From Methylocystis bryophila (lineage in GTDB: Bacteria > Pseudomonadota > Alphaproteobacteria > Rhizobiales > Beijerinckiaceae): DNA of 64,000 bases. The stretch is taken from contig NZ_AP027149.1 of NCBI RefSeq assembly GCF_027925445.1, positions 3,174,501-3,238,500 on the forward strand, given 5' to 3'. The position numbers and the translations under genes are program-made. Numbering within the stretch: the stretch's first letter is position 1; every line of letters begins with the position of its first letter. Below, one piece after another: positions 53,733-62,615 of this stretch. The notes under the pieces are model-generated. The model was not told the DNA's origin. It worked only from the letters and a program-made list of their open reading frames with translations, and did not search any database.

Positions 53733-53916
53733 CCTGGCTCGCTCGGCGCCCGCGGGCAGGCGCGGGGCCTCTCAGCCCCCTTCGGCTTGTTTGACGCCGC
53801 GATATGCCAGCTAGATGCGATTCAAGCAATGGCGAGCGAGCGGGCAAGGGCGAGCGAGCGGGTTTGACGCCGCGCTTGCGCTGGGCCCCGACCGGCGGGT
53901 GCTCGCCCGCGGAAGG

Positions 53917-54345
53917 TCACGCCTCGAGCCGAAGGGGCCGGCAGGAAGCCAGAGCGGCCTGGCGTTCTACGAAATCGACGATAATTGCGCCCCTCTCCCC
54001 ACGCTCGTCGCCGGGTCGGCCGACGGGCGCCTCCACGGCGCAGCGGCTCTGATGGGAGCGGCGGGTGCGACGCCGCGCGCCCCACGAGCGGCCACGCCGC
54101 CGTCCCAGCATCATGCGCAGGGCGACGAGGAGATCCGCGGCCGAACGCGGCTCGGCGGCCTTCAACGCGGCCCTGATCGCCGCGACCATCGCGCGGCGCA
54201 TTCTCGCCTTGCCGATGGTCGAGCTGCGATAATAGCGCGCCGCCAGGAACTCATGCTCCGGGCGCGGGCTGGCGCCGACGATCAGTTCCTTCGGAGTGAG
54301 TCCGCAGATCTGCGCACAACGCGAAAGCGGCGAAAGAGATTGCAT
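53917..54345 (-). CDS. Hypothetical protein upstream of alaS
   Basis: A ~142-aa frame. The first 90 residues are coherent: MQSLSPLSRCAQICGLTPKE, EHEFLAARYYRSSTIGKARM, ADLLVALRMMLGRR. The later part is Arg-rich and may be read-through beyond an older stop or a frameshifted tail. A second ATG lies at 54357. No known family. Confidence 0.5.
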   Translation of the reverse strand: MQSLSPLSRCAQICGLTPKELIVGASPRPEHEFLAARYYRSSTIGKARMRRAMVAAIRAALKAAEPRSAADLLVALRMMLGRRRGRSWGARRRTRRSHQSRCAVEAPVGRPGDERGERGAIIVDFVERQAALASCRPLRLEA

Positions 54346-54502
54346 TGTCGTCCCCATCCGGTCGTGGAAGCGAGAGTTCAGGGCCTCTCGCGTTCATGTC
54401 CCGGTTCTAGAGGAGCACCGCCTTGGCCGCTGTGCGGCCGCACACGCGTCGGATATCGAGCGCATTCCGCGAAAATGGACAGACCTTACGGGTTCTCGAT
54501 CG

Positions 54503-54530
54503 CTGCATTCAGGCGAATCCGCCCCGACAA
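54503..54530. repeat. Decayed family B repeat (copy B5)
   Basis: The left arm cgctgcattcaggcgaatcc is present, but the right arm is lost; downstream aaaacgtgatc matches the text after B2. Confidence 0.5.
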
Positions 54531-54582
54531 AGAAAAACGTGATCCGCTCTTTAGGCAAAGAAGCGACTCCTCGCGTCACGCC

Positions 54583-55269
54583 TTAATCCGTTCCGTCCAG
54601 CACACTTTGCACGCGTGAGCGCAAGGTCTCGGGGCGGGGCAGCACCAAGCCTCCCTTGGTCTTTTCCGCCAGCCCCTCGTCGATCATCGCCGTGAGCTCG
54701 CGGCTCACCTGCTCGCGCCTGCAGCCGATGCGCGCGGCCAGGTCCTGCTGGCGTGGCGGCGGGGATACGATCGATTGTCCGGCGGCGCCATGCCTCGGCG
54801 CGGAGAGTCGGAGCAGCTCGGCGTAAAGCCGATGGCGCAGGTCGAGCATGCTGTGCTCGACGAGGCGCATGTCGAGCTCGCGGACCCGTAGGGTGAGCAG
54901 CCGCAGCAGGCGCTGGCAGATACGCGGCTCGCTGAGCACGATCTCCATAAAAGCCGACGCGGGCAAGACGCAAAGCTCGGTGTTGGTGAGCGCCGTCACA
55001 TTGGCGGAGCGCGTCAGGCCATCGATTGCCGCCATCTCGCCAAAACAACGGCCCGGTCCCAATTCGCACAGAATCATCTCGCGGCCGGCGGCGGTGCGGA
55101 TCAGCACGCGGACCTCGCCATGCACAACGAAATAAACGTCACTGGTATCGTCGTCGAAGTCGAGCACGAGCTCGCCTTCTCCATAGCGTCGACGGACGCT
55201 GCTTCGCCCATAGATTTCGGCTTTTCGAAGCGGCAAGTCGTCGAAGAAAGGAATTCCCGCGAACGCCAC
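54583..55269 (-). CDS. Crp/Fnr-family transcription regulator
   Basis: About 228 aa from GTG 55269, which has GAGGAGG well spaced upstream. The frame is open to 55443, but the extra N-terminus is encoded partly by repeat A4 and is not family-like. Cyclic-nucleotide-type sensor: LGPGRCFGEMAAIDGLTRSA. C-terminal winged helix: RQQDLAARIGCRREQVSREL. No FNR-type Cys cluster is visible. Targets unknown. Confidence 0.88.
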   Translation of the reverse strand: MAFAGIPFFDDLPLRKAEIYGRSSVRRRYGEGELVLDFDDDTSDVYFVVHGEVRVLIRTAAGREMILCELGPGRCFGEMAAIDGLTRSANVTALTNTELCVLPASAFMEIVLSEPRICQRLLRLLTLRVRELDMRLVEHSMLDLRHRLYAELLRLSAPRHGAAGQSIVSPPPRQQDLAARIGCRREQVSRELTAMIDEGLAEKTKGGLVLPRPETLRSRVQSVLDGTD

Positions 55270-55321
55270 CGTCAGCTCCTCCTCGAGCGCATCTTCGCAA
55301 AAAGTGACTGACCCCCGCGAT

Positions 55322-55386
55322 CGGAATTCGCTCGAATATTTTGAACTGGCGCGATTTTCTGTCGCTCGAACGATTCTCCGCGCACA
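55322..55386. repeat. Diverged family A repeat (copy A4)
   Basis: Matches the right half of A1 through ttgaactggcgcgattttct and gtcgctcgaacgattc. It lies upstream of the Crp-type gene. Confidence 0.65.
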
Positions 55387-55599
55387 GCGAAGCCGGGGGA
55401 CCCTACCGAAAAGCGATTCGTGGGACAAGCGGCGAGGCGTCACGGCTCAGGCTGAAACTGGCCGCCGCTCCGCTAGCTTCTGGAGCCTATGGGGGCGCGG
55501 CGTGCGGCGGCGCACGGCTTTTGGTCGAAATGTGAGCTTTAATGAGCTGGCGTGAGGCGAAGGAGGCAATCGCTCACGAAACGGGGGAGGCGGAAGATC

Positions 55600-55878
55600 A
55601 TGTCGGCGTTATTTTTCCCAAGATTGGCGTTACGTCAGTTCACGATCGCCGGGGCGGCGAGGCTCGGTCTCCTGCTCTTCGCCGCGCAGGCTACGCTGTT
55701 TGAGGGAGTGATCCTCCAGTCGGCGGGGGACGTCGCCCACGCCAAGGCGGCGGTCTCCGCATCCGCCACGAAACAGTCGCAGGACCAGTCAGGGACGCAA
55801 TGCCGCGAAGAAACGATCACGCTCGACGAAGGCTACGGCCTGCGCGGACAAGAGACGCAAGAGATTTGCGAGCGTTGA
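55600..55878 (+). CDS. Small secreted hypothetical protein
   Basis: A 92-aa precursor from ATG 55600 (GGAGGCGGAAG upstream). The N-terminal hydrophobic stretch (AARLGLLLFAAQATLFEGVI) acts as signal or anchor. The short polar C-terminus CREETITLDEGYGLRGQETQ has two Cys in the mature part (CREE and ICER), possibly a disulfide. Unknown family. It ends just before the terminator shared with ftsZ. Confidence 0.65.
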   Translation: MSALFFPRLALRQFTIAGAARLGLLLFAAQATLFEGVILQSAGDVAHAKAAVSASATKQSQDQSGTQCREETITLDEGYGLRGQETQEICER

Positions 55879-55900
55879 GGCCAATTCGAGACACGGACGG

Positions 55901-55938
55901 AAAAAGCCAAAAGCCCGCCGAAGCGGGCTTTTTGCTTT
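55901..55938. terminator. Bidirectional intrinsic terminator
   Basis: GC stem aagcccgc (55911-55918) / gcgggctt (55923-55930), flanked by A-rich text on the left and tttttgctttt on the right. It therefore works as a hairpin plus U-run on both strands, ending the small secreted gene and ftsZ. Confidence 0.92.
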
Positions 55939-55960
55939 TGAGGGACAATTACGCCAGGGC

Positions 55961-57703
55961 TCAGCGATGCGCCTGACGGCGCAGAAAAGCTGGAATATCC
56001 AGGTGATCCTCCTCGACGTTACGGGCCGCCGGGGCAGGCCTTCTCCCTTGTAGATCGGCGTTGGCGCGCAGCGCGGCCGCGTTGGCTTGCGCGCTTACGC
56101 GCTTGGCGTATTCCGCGTGCGCCGGCGAAGGCTGCTGCGCCGGAGGCTGCTGGCTGCGAGGCGGACGCGGCGCGGCCGGCTCCGTGAGGCTGGCCTCATA
56201 GGCCTCTTCCTGACGGCTCGCGCCGAAAGCCGCGATTCTGTCGAAGAGCGAACGGCGCCGCGCCTCGGCAGGATTGGCCTCGCCGCGCGCCTGGCGGAGC
56301 TGCTCTTGCCCCGGACGCGGGAAGTCCTCGATCGTCGGCATGCGCGCGGGCCTCGGCGCGGACTCGGCCGCATAGTGATCATAGGCCTCTTCTCGCGCGG
56401 CGCGGGGCGCGGCTTCGCGAGCCGGCGCGACGAAAGCCGGAGGAGCCACCACGGCCTCCCTCTGCACTTCATAGGAGTAGTCGTCTTCCTCCTCGACGCC
56501 CGAGACCGGCTGCTCCTCAGCGAACTCGCCATAGGAATCATTGTGTGCCGGCGCGGCGGCGTAAGTCTCGGAGACAACGGGCGCGGCCACGGGCGTCACC
56601 GCCGCGCGAACCAGCGGCGACCCGGCGCGCTCCTGGGCGACTTTCTGGCTCTGCTGGGCGAGCTGCGCCCGGAGCCTCTCCACCGCCATCTCCGCCGCCC
56701 GCGCTTCGATCTCGCCGCCCTGAGCGGCATAGAACGACTCGTTGTCGATACCCGTCGCCACGACCGAGACGCGAATCACGCCCTCGAGCGAGGAGTCGAA
56801 GGTGGCCCCGAGGATGATGTTGGCGTCCTCGTCGACCTCCTGGCGAATGCGGCTCGCCGCTTCGTCGACTTCATAGAGCGTGAGGTCATGGCCGCCGGTG
56901 ATCGAAATCAGGAGGCCATGCGCGCCCTTCATCGAGACTTCGTCGAGCAGCGGATTGGCGATCGCCGCCTCGGCCGAGAGAATAGCGCGGCGTTCTCCGG
57001 AGGCTTCGCCCGTGCCCATCATCGCCTTGCCCATGTTGCGCATGATCGAGCGCACGTCGGCGAAGTCGAGATTGATGAGGCCCTCCTTGACCATCAGATC
57101 GGTGACGGAGGCAACGCCCGAGAACAAAACCTGGTCGGCCATGGCGAAGGCGTCGGCGAAGGTCGTCTTCTCCGTGGCGATCCTGAAAAGGTTCTGGTTG
57201 GGGATCACGATCAATGTGTCGACGCATTTGGAGAGCTCGGAGATCCCGGTGTCGGCGATCCGCTTCCGGCGCTGGCCCTCGAAATCGAACGGTTTGGTGA
57301 CGACGCCGACAGTGAGTATGCCCATCTCGCGAGCAATCATCGCGATCACGGGAGCTGCGCCGGTGCCAGTGCCGCCGCCCATACCGGCCGTGACGAAGCA
57401 CATGTGCGAGCCGGCAAGATGCTCGCGAATTTCCTCACGCGCCTCTTCTGCTGCCGCCCGTCCGATCTCAGGCTGCGCCCCGGCGCCGAGGCCCTCGGTC
57501 ACTTGCAAGCCCATCTGCACCACGCGGTCGGCGCGCGATGAGGTGAGCGCCTGCGCGTCCGTGTTGGCGACCAGGAAGTCGACCCCGGACAGGCCGGAGG
57601 TGATCATATTGTTGACCGCGTTGCAGCCGCCGCCGCCCACGCCGCAGACGATGATGCGCGGCTTTAGTTCGCGCAGCTCGGGAGCTTTCAGAGTGATGGT
57701 CAT
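55961..57703 (-). CDS. ftsZ: Cell division protein FtsZ
   Basis: A 580-aa tubulin homologue. Seen: IIVCGVGGGGCNAVNNMI, the GTP-binding GGGTGTGAAPVIA, and NLDFADVRSIMRNMGKAMMG. A long, Pro/Ala/Glu-rich linker (about residues 340-560) is typical of alphaproteobacterial FtsZ. The C-terminal conserved peptide is LDIPAFLRRQAHR. It polymerises at midcell and recruits FtsA. 109 bases separate it from ftsA. Confidence 0.98.
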   Translation of the reverse strand: MTITLKAPELRELKPRIIVCGVGGGGCNAVNNMITSGLSGVDFLVANTDAQALTSSRADRVVQMGLQVTEGLGAGAQPEIGRAAAEEAREEIREHLAGSHMCFVTAGMGGGTGTGAAPVIAMIAREMGILTVGVVTKPFDFEGQRRKRIADTGISELSKCVDTLIVIPNQNLFRIATEKTTFADAFAMADQVLFSGVASVTDLMVKEGLINLDFADVRSIMRNMGKAMMGTGEASGERRAILSAEAAIANPLLDEVSMKGAHGLLISITGGHDLTLYEVDEAASRIRQEVDEDANIILGATFDSSLEGVIRVSVVATGIDNESFYAAQGGEIEARAAEMAVERLRAQLAQQSQKVAQERAGSPLVRAAVTPVAAPVVSETYAAAPAHNDSYGEFAEEQPVSGVEEEDDYSYEVQREAVVAPPAFVAPAREAAPRAAREEAYDHYAAESAPRPARMPTIEDFPRPGQEQLRQARGEANPAEARRRSLFDRIAAFGASRQEEAYEASLTEPAAPRPPRSQQPPAQQPSPAHAEYAKRVSAQANAAALRANADLQGRRPAPAARNVEEDHLDIPAFLRRQAHR

Positions 57704-57812
57704 AACCTAGCCTTTCGATGCGCGGGAGAATTTCTCCCCTTTTACCGTGCTCGCCTTGCTTTTCTGTTGCCAACGAAGGGTCGGCGCACCCTTCGCGAAA
57801 TCCTGCCGCGCT

Positions 57813-59120
57813 TTAGAAGCTGTCCTTGAGCCAGCGTCCGACGCGCGTGAAATATCCGTCCGTTCCCGTCGACCGAACGTCCACGCGCGGCGAGTGGAAA
57901 TGTTCCCTTGCCGCCACTTGCGGATAGACGAGCAGACCGGCGGCGACGGCGAAGGCGGGGCCCGCCGCGGCCTCGGGCAGGCCCTCGAGCGCCAGCGGGT
58001 GCGCGAGGCGAACCTGGCCGCCAAGGATGCGCCGGACGGCCTCGGGAGCGCCTGCGAGCTGGCTCGCTCCGCCCGAGAGCACGATGCGCTTGCCGGCCGT
58101 CGAGCCGCGCCCGGACCGAGCCAGTCGATCCCGGAGCATTTCAAGGGTTTCCTCGAAACGGGGACGGATCACGCGCACGAGATGCGACTTCGGCGCGTGC
58201 GACGGCGTCTCGCTGCTCTCCCCCGCCTGGTCGTAGCTCAGGATCTCACGCTCGTCCGACGGCGAGGCGATCGCCGCGCCGTGGTGGCTTTTCAGGCGCT
58301 CCGCGTCCGAGAGGCGCATGTTCAACACGCGCGCGATGTCCATCGTGACGTGCCCTCCCCCGAGCGAGATCGAGTCGAGATGGACGAGCGCGCCGCCGGC
58401 GAACATGGCAAGCGAGGTCGCGCCCGCTCCCATTTCGATGAGCACCGCGCCAAGCTCAGCCTCGTCCGGCTCGAGCACGCCGAGGCCGGCCGCGTAGGGC
58501 GCGGCGACAATCGCCTCGACGCTGAGATGTCCGCGCTCGACGGCCGTGACGAGATTGCGTCCGGCCGTCCTGTCCGCGGACACCACATGCAGCTCCGCCC
58601 CCAGCTCGTCGCCGATCATGTGGCGCGGCTCACGCACGCTTACAGCTCCGTCCAGCGAGAAGGCGACGGGCAAGGAATGAACGACGAACCGTCCTGACGC
58701 CGTAGGCTGCGCCGCCGCGGCGTCGAGCGCGCTGCGCACGTCCGCCGCCTCGACCTCGCGGCCGTTCATCGGCGTCGTCGCCCAGAAGCGCTGCGAATCC
58801 AGCCGGCCGCCGGCGGCGGTGACGAGGATGCGATCCACCTGAATGCCGGCCATCCGCTCCGCCGCGTCGACGCATTGGCGGATGGCGAGCTCCGCCTCCT
58901 TCATGTCGACGATGAGGCCGGCCTTGACGCCGCGCGACCGCTGATGGCCGATGCCGAGGACCCGCGCGCGATGCGTGCGCCAGCCCTTCCCATCCCCGCG
59001 TAGCGGGTCGAGGCGCGCAATCAGGCAGACGACCTTGGAGGTGCCGACATCGAGCGCCGCCACCACCGCGCCGCGGCGCGGGGAGAGCGGCTTCAAGCTT
59101 CTTGTGAGGTCGCGGTTCAT
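57813..59120 (-). CDS. ftsA: Cell division protein FtsA
   Basis: A 435-aa actin-fold protein. Phosphate-1 motif AALDVGTSKVVCLIA, 1C-type domain, VLIEMGAGATSLAMFAGGAL, IVLSGGASQLAGAPEAVRRI, and a C-terminal amphipathic helix VGRWLKDSF for membrane binding. Links FtsZ filaments to the inner membrane. Its ATG overlaps the ftsQ stop as ATGA. GGGAG precedes the ATG. Confidence 0.97.
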   Translation of the reverse strand: MNRDLTRSLKPLSPRRGAVVAALDVGTSKVVCLIARLDPLRGDGKGWRTHRARVLGIGHQRSRGVKAGLIVDMKEAELAIRQCVDAAERMAGIQVDRILVTAAGGRLDSQRFWATTPMNGREVEAADVRSALDAAAAQPTASGRFVVHSLPVAFSLDGAVSVREPRHMIGDELGAELHVVSADRTAGRNLVTAVERGHLSVEAIVAAPYAAGLGVLEPDEAELGAVLIEMGAGATSLAMFAGGALVHLDSISLGGGHVTMDIARVLNMRLSDAERLKSHHGAAIASPSDEREILSYDQAGESSETPSHAPKSHLVRVIRPRFEETLEMLRDRLARSGRGSTAGKRIVLSGGASQLAGAPEAVRRILGGQVRLAHPLALEGLPEAAAGPAFAVAAGLLVYPQVAAREHFHSPRVDVRSTGTDGYFTRVGRWLKDSF

Positions 59121-60121
59121 GTGTGCGCTCCCGCCTTCGGGGCCTTCCGCTTCGCAACCGCGTTCTCGCGGGTCTCGGCGCCCTGCTCCGTCAGGCGCAC
59201 GGCGACGCGATCGGCGAGCCGCAGGTCGATCGAGCGCACGTCTTTGTCGAGAATGCGCGACTCGCGTTGCAAGCGAACGAGGACGCCAACGGCGGCGCCG
59301 GGATCGACTTCGGGAAGCTTGACCTCGACGCCGTTGGTCATGATCAGAGACCAGCGGCGACCCGACACCAGCGCGCCCGCCCTGACGCGCGTGGCGAGCT
59401 CGCCGAGATCGCGCAGAAGGGCCGTATATTCGGGAAGCCGCTTCTCGGCCCCGGGGCCGACCACGAAGGGAAGCCCGAGAAACCGCGGGTCGTTGAGATC
59501 GGCGATCGTCGTGCCGTCGGTGGAGATGACCTTGACTCTGCCCTCTCGCTGCCAGAGCGCCGCGGGCTGTCGCTCCTCGATGGCGATGACGAGACGGTTT
59601 GGATAGAGCTTGAGCACGCGCGCCGACTGAACGAGGGGGATCTGCAAGAGCCTGCGCCTCGTCTCGGCCGCGTCCAGAAACAAGAGAGAGCTGTGGGCGT
59701 CGAGCCCCGTCGCCGCTAGAATTTCGTTTTCGTGCAGGCGCAGCTCGCCCGAGATCGTCACCGAGTCGATCGGGAAGCCGAGAAGACGCGCCAGCGTGTC
59801 ATACGGAGCGCCGTTGCGCGCGACGAATTCCCGATAGTCGCCGCTCTGAACCAGGCCCAGCGCGAGGGTCGCGCCAAAAGCAAAAATCAGTGCGAAAGAG
59901 CCCACTCCCGTCCGCGCCAGCAGATGAGTGCGGCGCTCGGTCCAGGTCGGGGCCGCGCGAGGCGTTTCGGGCGCGCGGGAGAAATTGGCGTCGGGAAAGG
60001 GCGCGTCGAGCGGGAGAGCGGACGCGAAGGCGAAGGAGCGAGAGTCATGCGGGCGGGCAAGCGAAAGCGGCGCGAAGAATCGCGCCCTTAACGATCGCAG
60101 GAAGCGTCCTCCACCATCCAT
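59117..60121 (-). CDS. ftsQ: Cell division protein FtsQ
   Basis: A 334-aa bitopic protein: a basic cytoplasmic tail, one membrane helix (about 75-95, SFALIFAFGATLALGLV), a POTRA domain (IDSVTISGELRLHENEILAA) and the FtsQ/DivIB domain (VQSARVLKLYPNRLVIAIEE). It scaffolds the divisome with FtsL/FtsB. Its start overlaps the end of ddl by about 34 bases. Confidence 0.95.
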   Translation of the reverse strand: MDGGGRFLRSLRARFFAPLSLARPHDSRSFAFASALPLDAPFPDANFSRAPETPRAAPTWTERRTHLLARTGVGSFALIFAFGATLALGLVQSGDYREFVARNGAPYDTLARLLGFPIDSVTISGELRLHENEILAATGLDAHSSLLFLDAAETRRRLLQIPLVQSARVLKLYPNRLVIAIEERQPAALWQREGRVKVISTDGTTIADLNDPRFLGLPFVVGPGAEKRLPEYTALLRDLGELATRVRAGALVSGRRWSLIMTNGVEVKLPEVDPGAAVGVLVRLQRESRILDKDVRSIDLRLADRVAVRLTEQGAETRENAVAKRKAPKAGAHT

Positions 60122-61011
60122 TTCACCAGCTCGCCAAACGAAAGCCCCAGATACGCTGCCATTTCAGGCACGAGCGAGGTCTCGGTCATCCCAGGCTGGG
60201 TGTTGACTTCCAACACGACGAGTTCGCCCGATCCGTTGGGCCTGTCGTCGTAGCGAAAATCCGCGCGACTGACGCCGCGGCAGCCGAGCGCCCGATGAGC
60301 CTCGAGCGCCAACTCTTGAACGTTTTGGTAAACATTCGGTTTAAGATCGGCTGGAAGAATGTGTTTTGAGCCGCCCGCGGCGTATTTCGCTTCATAGTCG
60401 TACCAGCCGCCGCCTGCCGCGACGATCTCGATAACGTCCGTGGCCCTGTCGCCCATCACGGCGCAGGTCAATTCGCGCCCCGGGATGAACCGCTCCGCCA
60501 GCATCGTCTCGCCGTGGCTCCAGTCGGCCCGGGAAAGCTCTTGGGGCGGATGCTCCTGGTCCTCGCGAATGATGAAGACGCCGAAGGACGAGCCTTCCGC
60601 AACCGGCTTCAGCACATAAGGACGTGGCAGCGCGTGCTCCCGCGCGGCCTCGAGTCGGGTGAGCACGCGCCCCGCCGGCACGGGAACGCCGGCCGCCGCG
60701 AGAATGGTCTTGGCGATCTGCTTGTGCATAGCGGCGGCCGAGGCGAGCACGCCGGAATGCGTGTAGGGGATGCGCAGGAACTCAAGCACGCCCTGCATGG
60801 CCCCGTCCTCGCCGAAGCGCCCGTGCAGCGCGTTGAAGGCCGCGTCCGGCTTCAGCTCCGCCAGCCGTTGCGGCGCGTCGAGGCCGACGTCGAGGCGCGT
60901 GACCCGAAACCCCTCGCCTTCCAGCGCCCGCGCGCAGGCTTCGCCGGAGCGCAGGGAGACCTCGCGTTCGGCGGAGAGACCGCCCATCAGCACGACGACA
61001 TGTTTGGTCAA
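60088..61011 (-). CDS. ddl: D-alanine--D-alanine ligase
   Basis: An ATP-grasp enzyme, 307 aa, that makes the D-Ala-D-Ala dipeptide for peptidoglycan. Seen: HVVVLMGGLSAEREVSLRSG, NALHGRFGEDGAMQGVLEFL, PYVLKPVAEGSSFGVFII, and VLEVNTQPGMTETSLVPEMA. The frame is open to 61221, but the family N-terminus begins at TTG 61011 (LTKHVVVLMGG). No ATG lies between that is compatible with the full fold, so a TTG start is the best call. Confidence 0.95.
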   Translation of the reverse strand: MTKHVVVLMGGLSAEREVSLRSGEACARALEGEGFRVTRLDVGLDAPQRLAELKPDAAFNALHGRFGEDGAMQGVLEFLRIPYTHSGVLASAAAMHKQIAKTILAAAGVPVPAGRVLTRLEAAREHALPRPYVLKPVAEGSSFGVFIIREDQEHPPQELSRADWSHGETMLAERFIPGRELTCAVMGDRATDVIEIVAAGGGWYDYEAKYAAGGSKHILPADLKPNVYQNVQELALEAHRALGCRGVSRADFRYDDRPNGSGELVVLEVNTQPGMTETSLVPEMAAYLGLSFGELVKWMVEDASCDR

Positions 61012-61255
61012 GGAAGGAGCCTTTCGAGAATGGTTTTCGGCTGAGTAGAGAAGGATCAGGGGCTTGGCAATCGTCGCTTTCCTGCCGAGGCGAGCTGCCG
61101 GGCTCCGTTTTCGCTGCGCCCCATCCTGTCGAGAACGCATGTCAGGACGGCGACCGGTCACTTCCCGTTGAACACGTACGCACATCTGGAGTCGTGGCAG
61201 GATTTGCGGGATTCTTGTCATTGCCGACGGGGCTAGGCAGGCGCAAATTGCGGGA

Positions 61256-62329
61256 ATGACGAAGTTGCTGCCTTATGCCGATTCCGATCAGGTGGAGCGC
61301 CTTATCCACTCCCCTAAAAAGGAATTGCTGCGACGACGGGTGGTTTTCCTCCTCTTCGAGGATATCGAGATCGTCGACCTCGCCGGTCCCCTCGACGTTT
61401 TCGGTTACGCCGACCGCTGGCTGCAAATCAACGGGCGGCTCAACGAACCCGGGTATGAGATAGTCCTCGTCGGACTGCGCGCCGGTCCCATCAAAACCGC
61501 TGGCGGCATGGAGATCGTTGCGCCCCAGGGCTTCGGTGACGAATTAGGCGAAATCGACACGCTGGTCGTGCCCGGGAGCCCCTGGATCGAGCGCGCCTGC
61601 GCCGAGCCGCTCCTGATCGACTGGCTGCAGAAGACGGCGCCGAGGGTACGCCGGCTTGTCTCCGTCTGCACAGGCGCTTTCCTGCTCGCTCGCGCGGGAC
61701 TTCTCGAGAACCGCTTCGTCACCACCCATTGGATGTATTGCGACCGGCTGGCGACGCTCCATCCCTCGCTACGGATCGATCGCGATCGCATCTTCGTCCG
61801 CGACGGACATGTCTATACCTCCGGCGGCATCACCGCCGGCATCGATCTCGCGCTTTCGCTCGTCGAAGAGGATCTTGGCCGGGAAGCGCCCCGTTTTATC
61901 GCCGGTTTGATGGTCGTGTTCTTGCGAAGGCCCGGCGGACAGAACCAGTTCAGCATCTTTCTTCAGTCCGAGGCGCCCAACCGTCCCGACATTCGTGAGC
62001 TTCAGGCCTATATTTTGGCGAATCCTGCGGAGGATCACTCCGTGGAGCGGCTCGCGGCGCGTCTCAATATGAGTCCGCGGAACTTCGCGCGGCATTTTCA
62101 AGCAGAAGCCGGGATGACACCCGCGAAATTCGTCGAGAAAGCGCGCGTCGAGACGGCTCGCTGCAAGCTCGAACAAACCCATCTGTTGCTCGAAGCCATT
62201 GCGGCGGAGACGGGCTTTGGCACGCCCGAGCGGATGCAGCGCGCCTTCCAGCGATTGCTCAACGTCGGTCCACAAGACTACCGGGCGCGGTTTCAGTCGA
62301 CCGCAATTAGAGGGAGAACCCCGCCATGA
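61256..62329 (+). CDS. GlxA-type transcription regulator (DJ-1/PfpI plus AraC HTH)
   Basis: A 357-aa regulator. Residues about 25-200 are a DJ-1/PfpI class-I amidotransferase-like sensor with VFLLFEDIEIVDLAGPLDVF and SVCTGAFLLARAGLL. About 245-345 is a double AraC helix-turn-helix (VERLAARLNMSPRNFARHFQ; AIAAETGFGTPERMQRAF). It is divergent from ddl and upstream of hoxX, which it may control. Its TGA stop overlaps, as ATGA, the ATG of a decayed hoxX-like start (62326). Confidence 0.9.
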   Translation: MTKLLPYADSDQVERLIHSPKKELLRRRVVFLLFEDIEIVDLAGPLDVFGYADRWLQINGRLNEPGYEIVLVGLRAGPIKTAGGMEIVAPQGFGDELGEIDTLVVPGSPWIERACAEPLLIDWLQKTAPRVRRLVSVCTGAFLLARAGLLENRFVTTHWMYCDRLATLHPSLRIDRDRIFVRDGHVYTSGGITAGIDLALSLVEEDLGREAPRFIAGLMVVFLRRPGGQNQFSIFLQSEAPNRPDIRELQAYILANPAEDHSVERLAARLNMSPRNFARHFQAEAGMTPAKFVEKARVETARCKLEQTHLLLEAIAAETGFGTPERMQRAFQRLLNVGPQDYRARFQSTAIRGRTPP

Positions 62330-62394
62330 GAATCCTGTTTCTCACATCGGCGCGTAACAGCCTGAGTGAAAGGCTGCAGGCGCCAATGCGGTAG
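62326..62394 (+). pseudogene. Decayed copy of the hoxX 5' end
   Basis: Encodes MRILFLTSARNSLSERLQAPMR then stop, split here as MRILFLTSARNSLSERL. It is clearly homologous to the hoxX start MKILFLTTAHNSLSQRL at 62616. The preceding ribosome-binding region is also similar (gagggagaaccccgcc versus agaaaggagaacgcccc). Its ATG overlaps the regulator stop. Confidence 0.85.
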
Positions 62395-62433
62395 CCTTCC
62401 AGGGATTTTCAATGGCCGAGGTCCCTGTACTGA

Positions 62434-62602
62434 AATGATGCCGGGGATATTCGTCGAGCCGGCGCCTCGAGGCGGCGCGTAGTGAGCTCGAAAAAATCCG
62501 GCTGATACTCGACGCCATCGCGACGGAAACGGGCTCGGAGAGCGTCTGCTCATCCCGCCCGCAAGCTAACTGCGCGCGTTTTCGTCCACCGCAATCAGAG
62601 AA
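62434..62602 (+). pseudogene. Decayed copy of the regulator gene 3' end
   Basis: The text gatattcgtcgagccggcgc, then ctcgaggcggcgcg, ctcgacgccatcgcgacgga and accgcaatcagag, parallels 62120-62312 of the regulator gene in the same order, with an internal deletion. Frame and stops are not conserved. It lies between the hoxX remnant and intact hoxX. Confidence 0.8.
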
Positions 62603-62615
62603 AGGAGAACGCCCC

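Noticed and set aside
51669..53867. 732-codon plus-strand open frame opposite alaS
   Set aside because: Shadow of the highly conserved alaS codons, with no recognisable motif.
53815..54618. 267-codon plus-strand frame next to alaS
   Set aside because: Low-quality Arg/Gly/Ala text crossing repeat B5; the minus-strand frame at 53917-54345 is more protein-like.
54583..55443. A 286-aa Crp-type protein with a long N-terminal extension
   Set aside because: The extension is encoded partly by repeat A4 and lacks family similarity; GTG 55269 with GAGGAGG upstream is a better start.
56087..57541. 484-codon plus-strand open frame opposite ftsZ
   Set aside because: Arg/His-rich antisense of ftsZ with no supporting start site or family.
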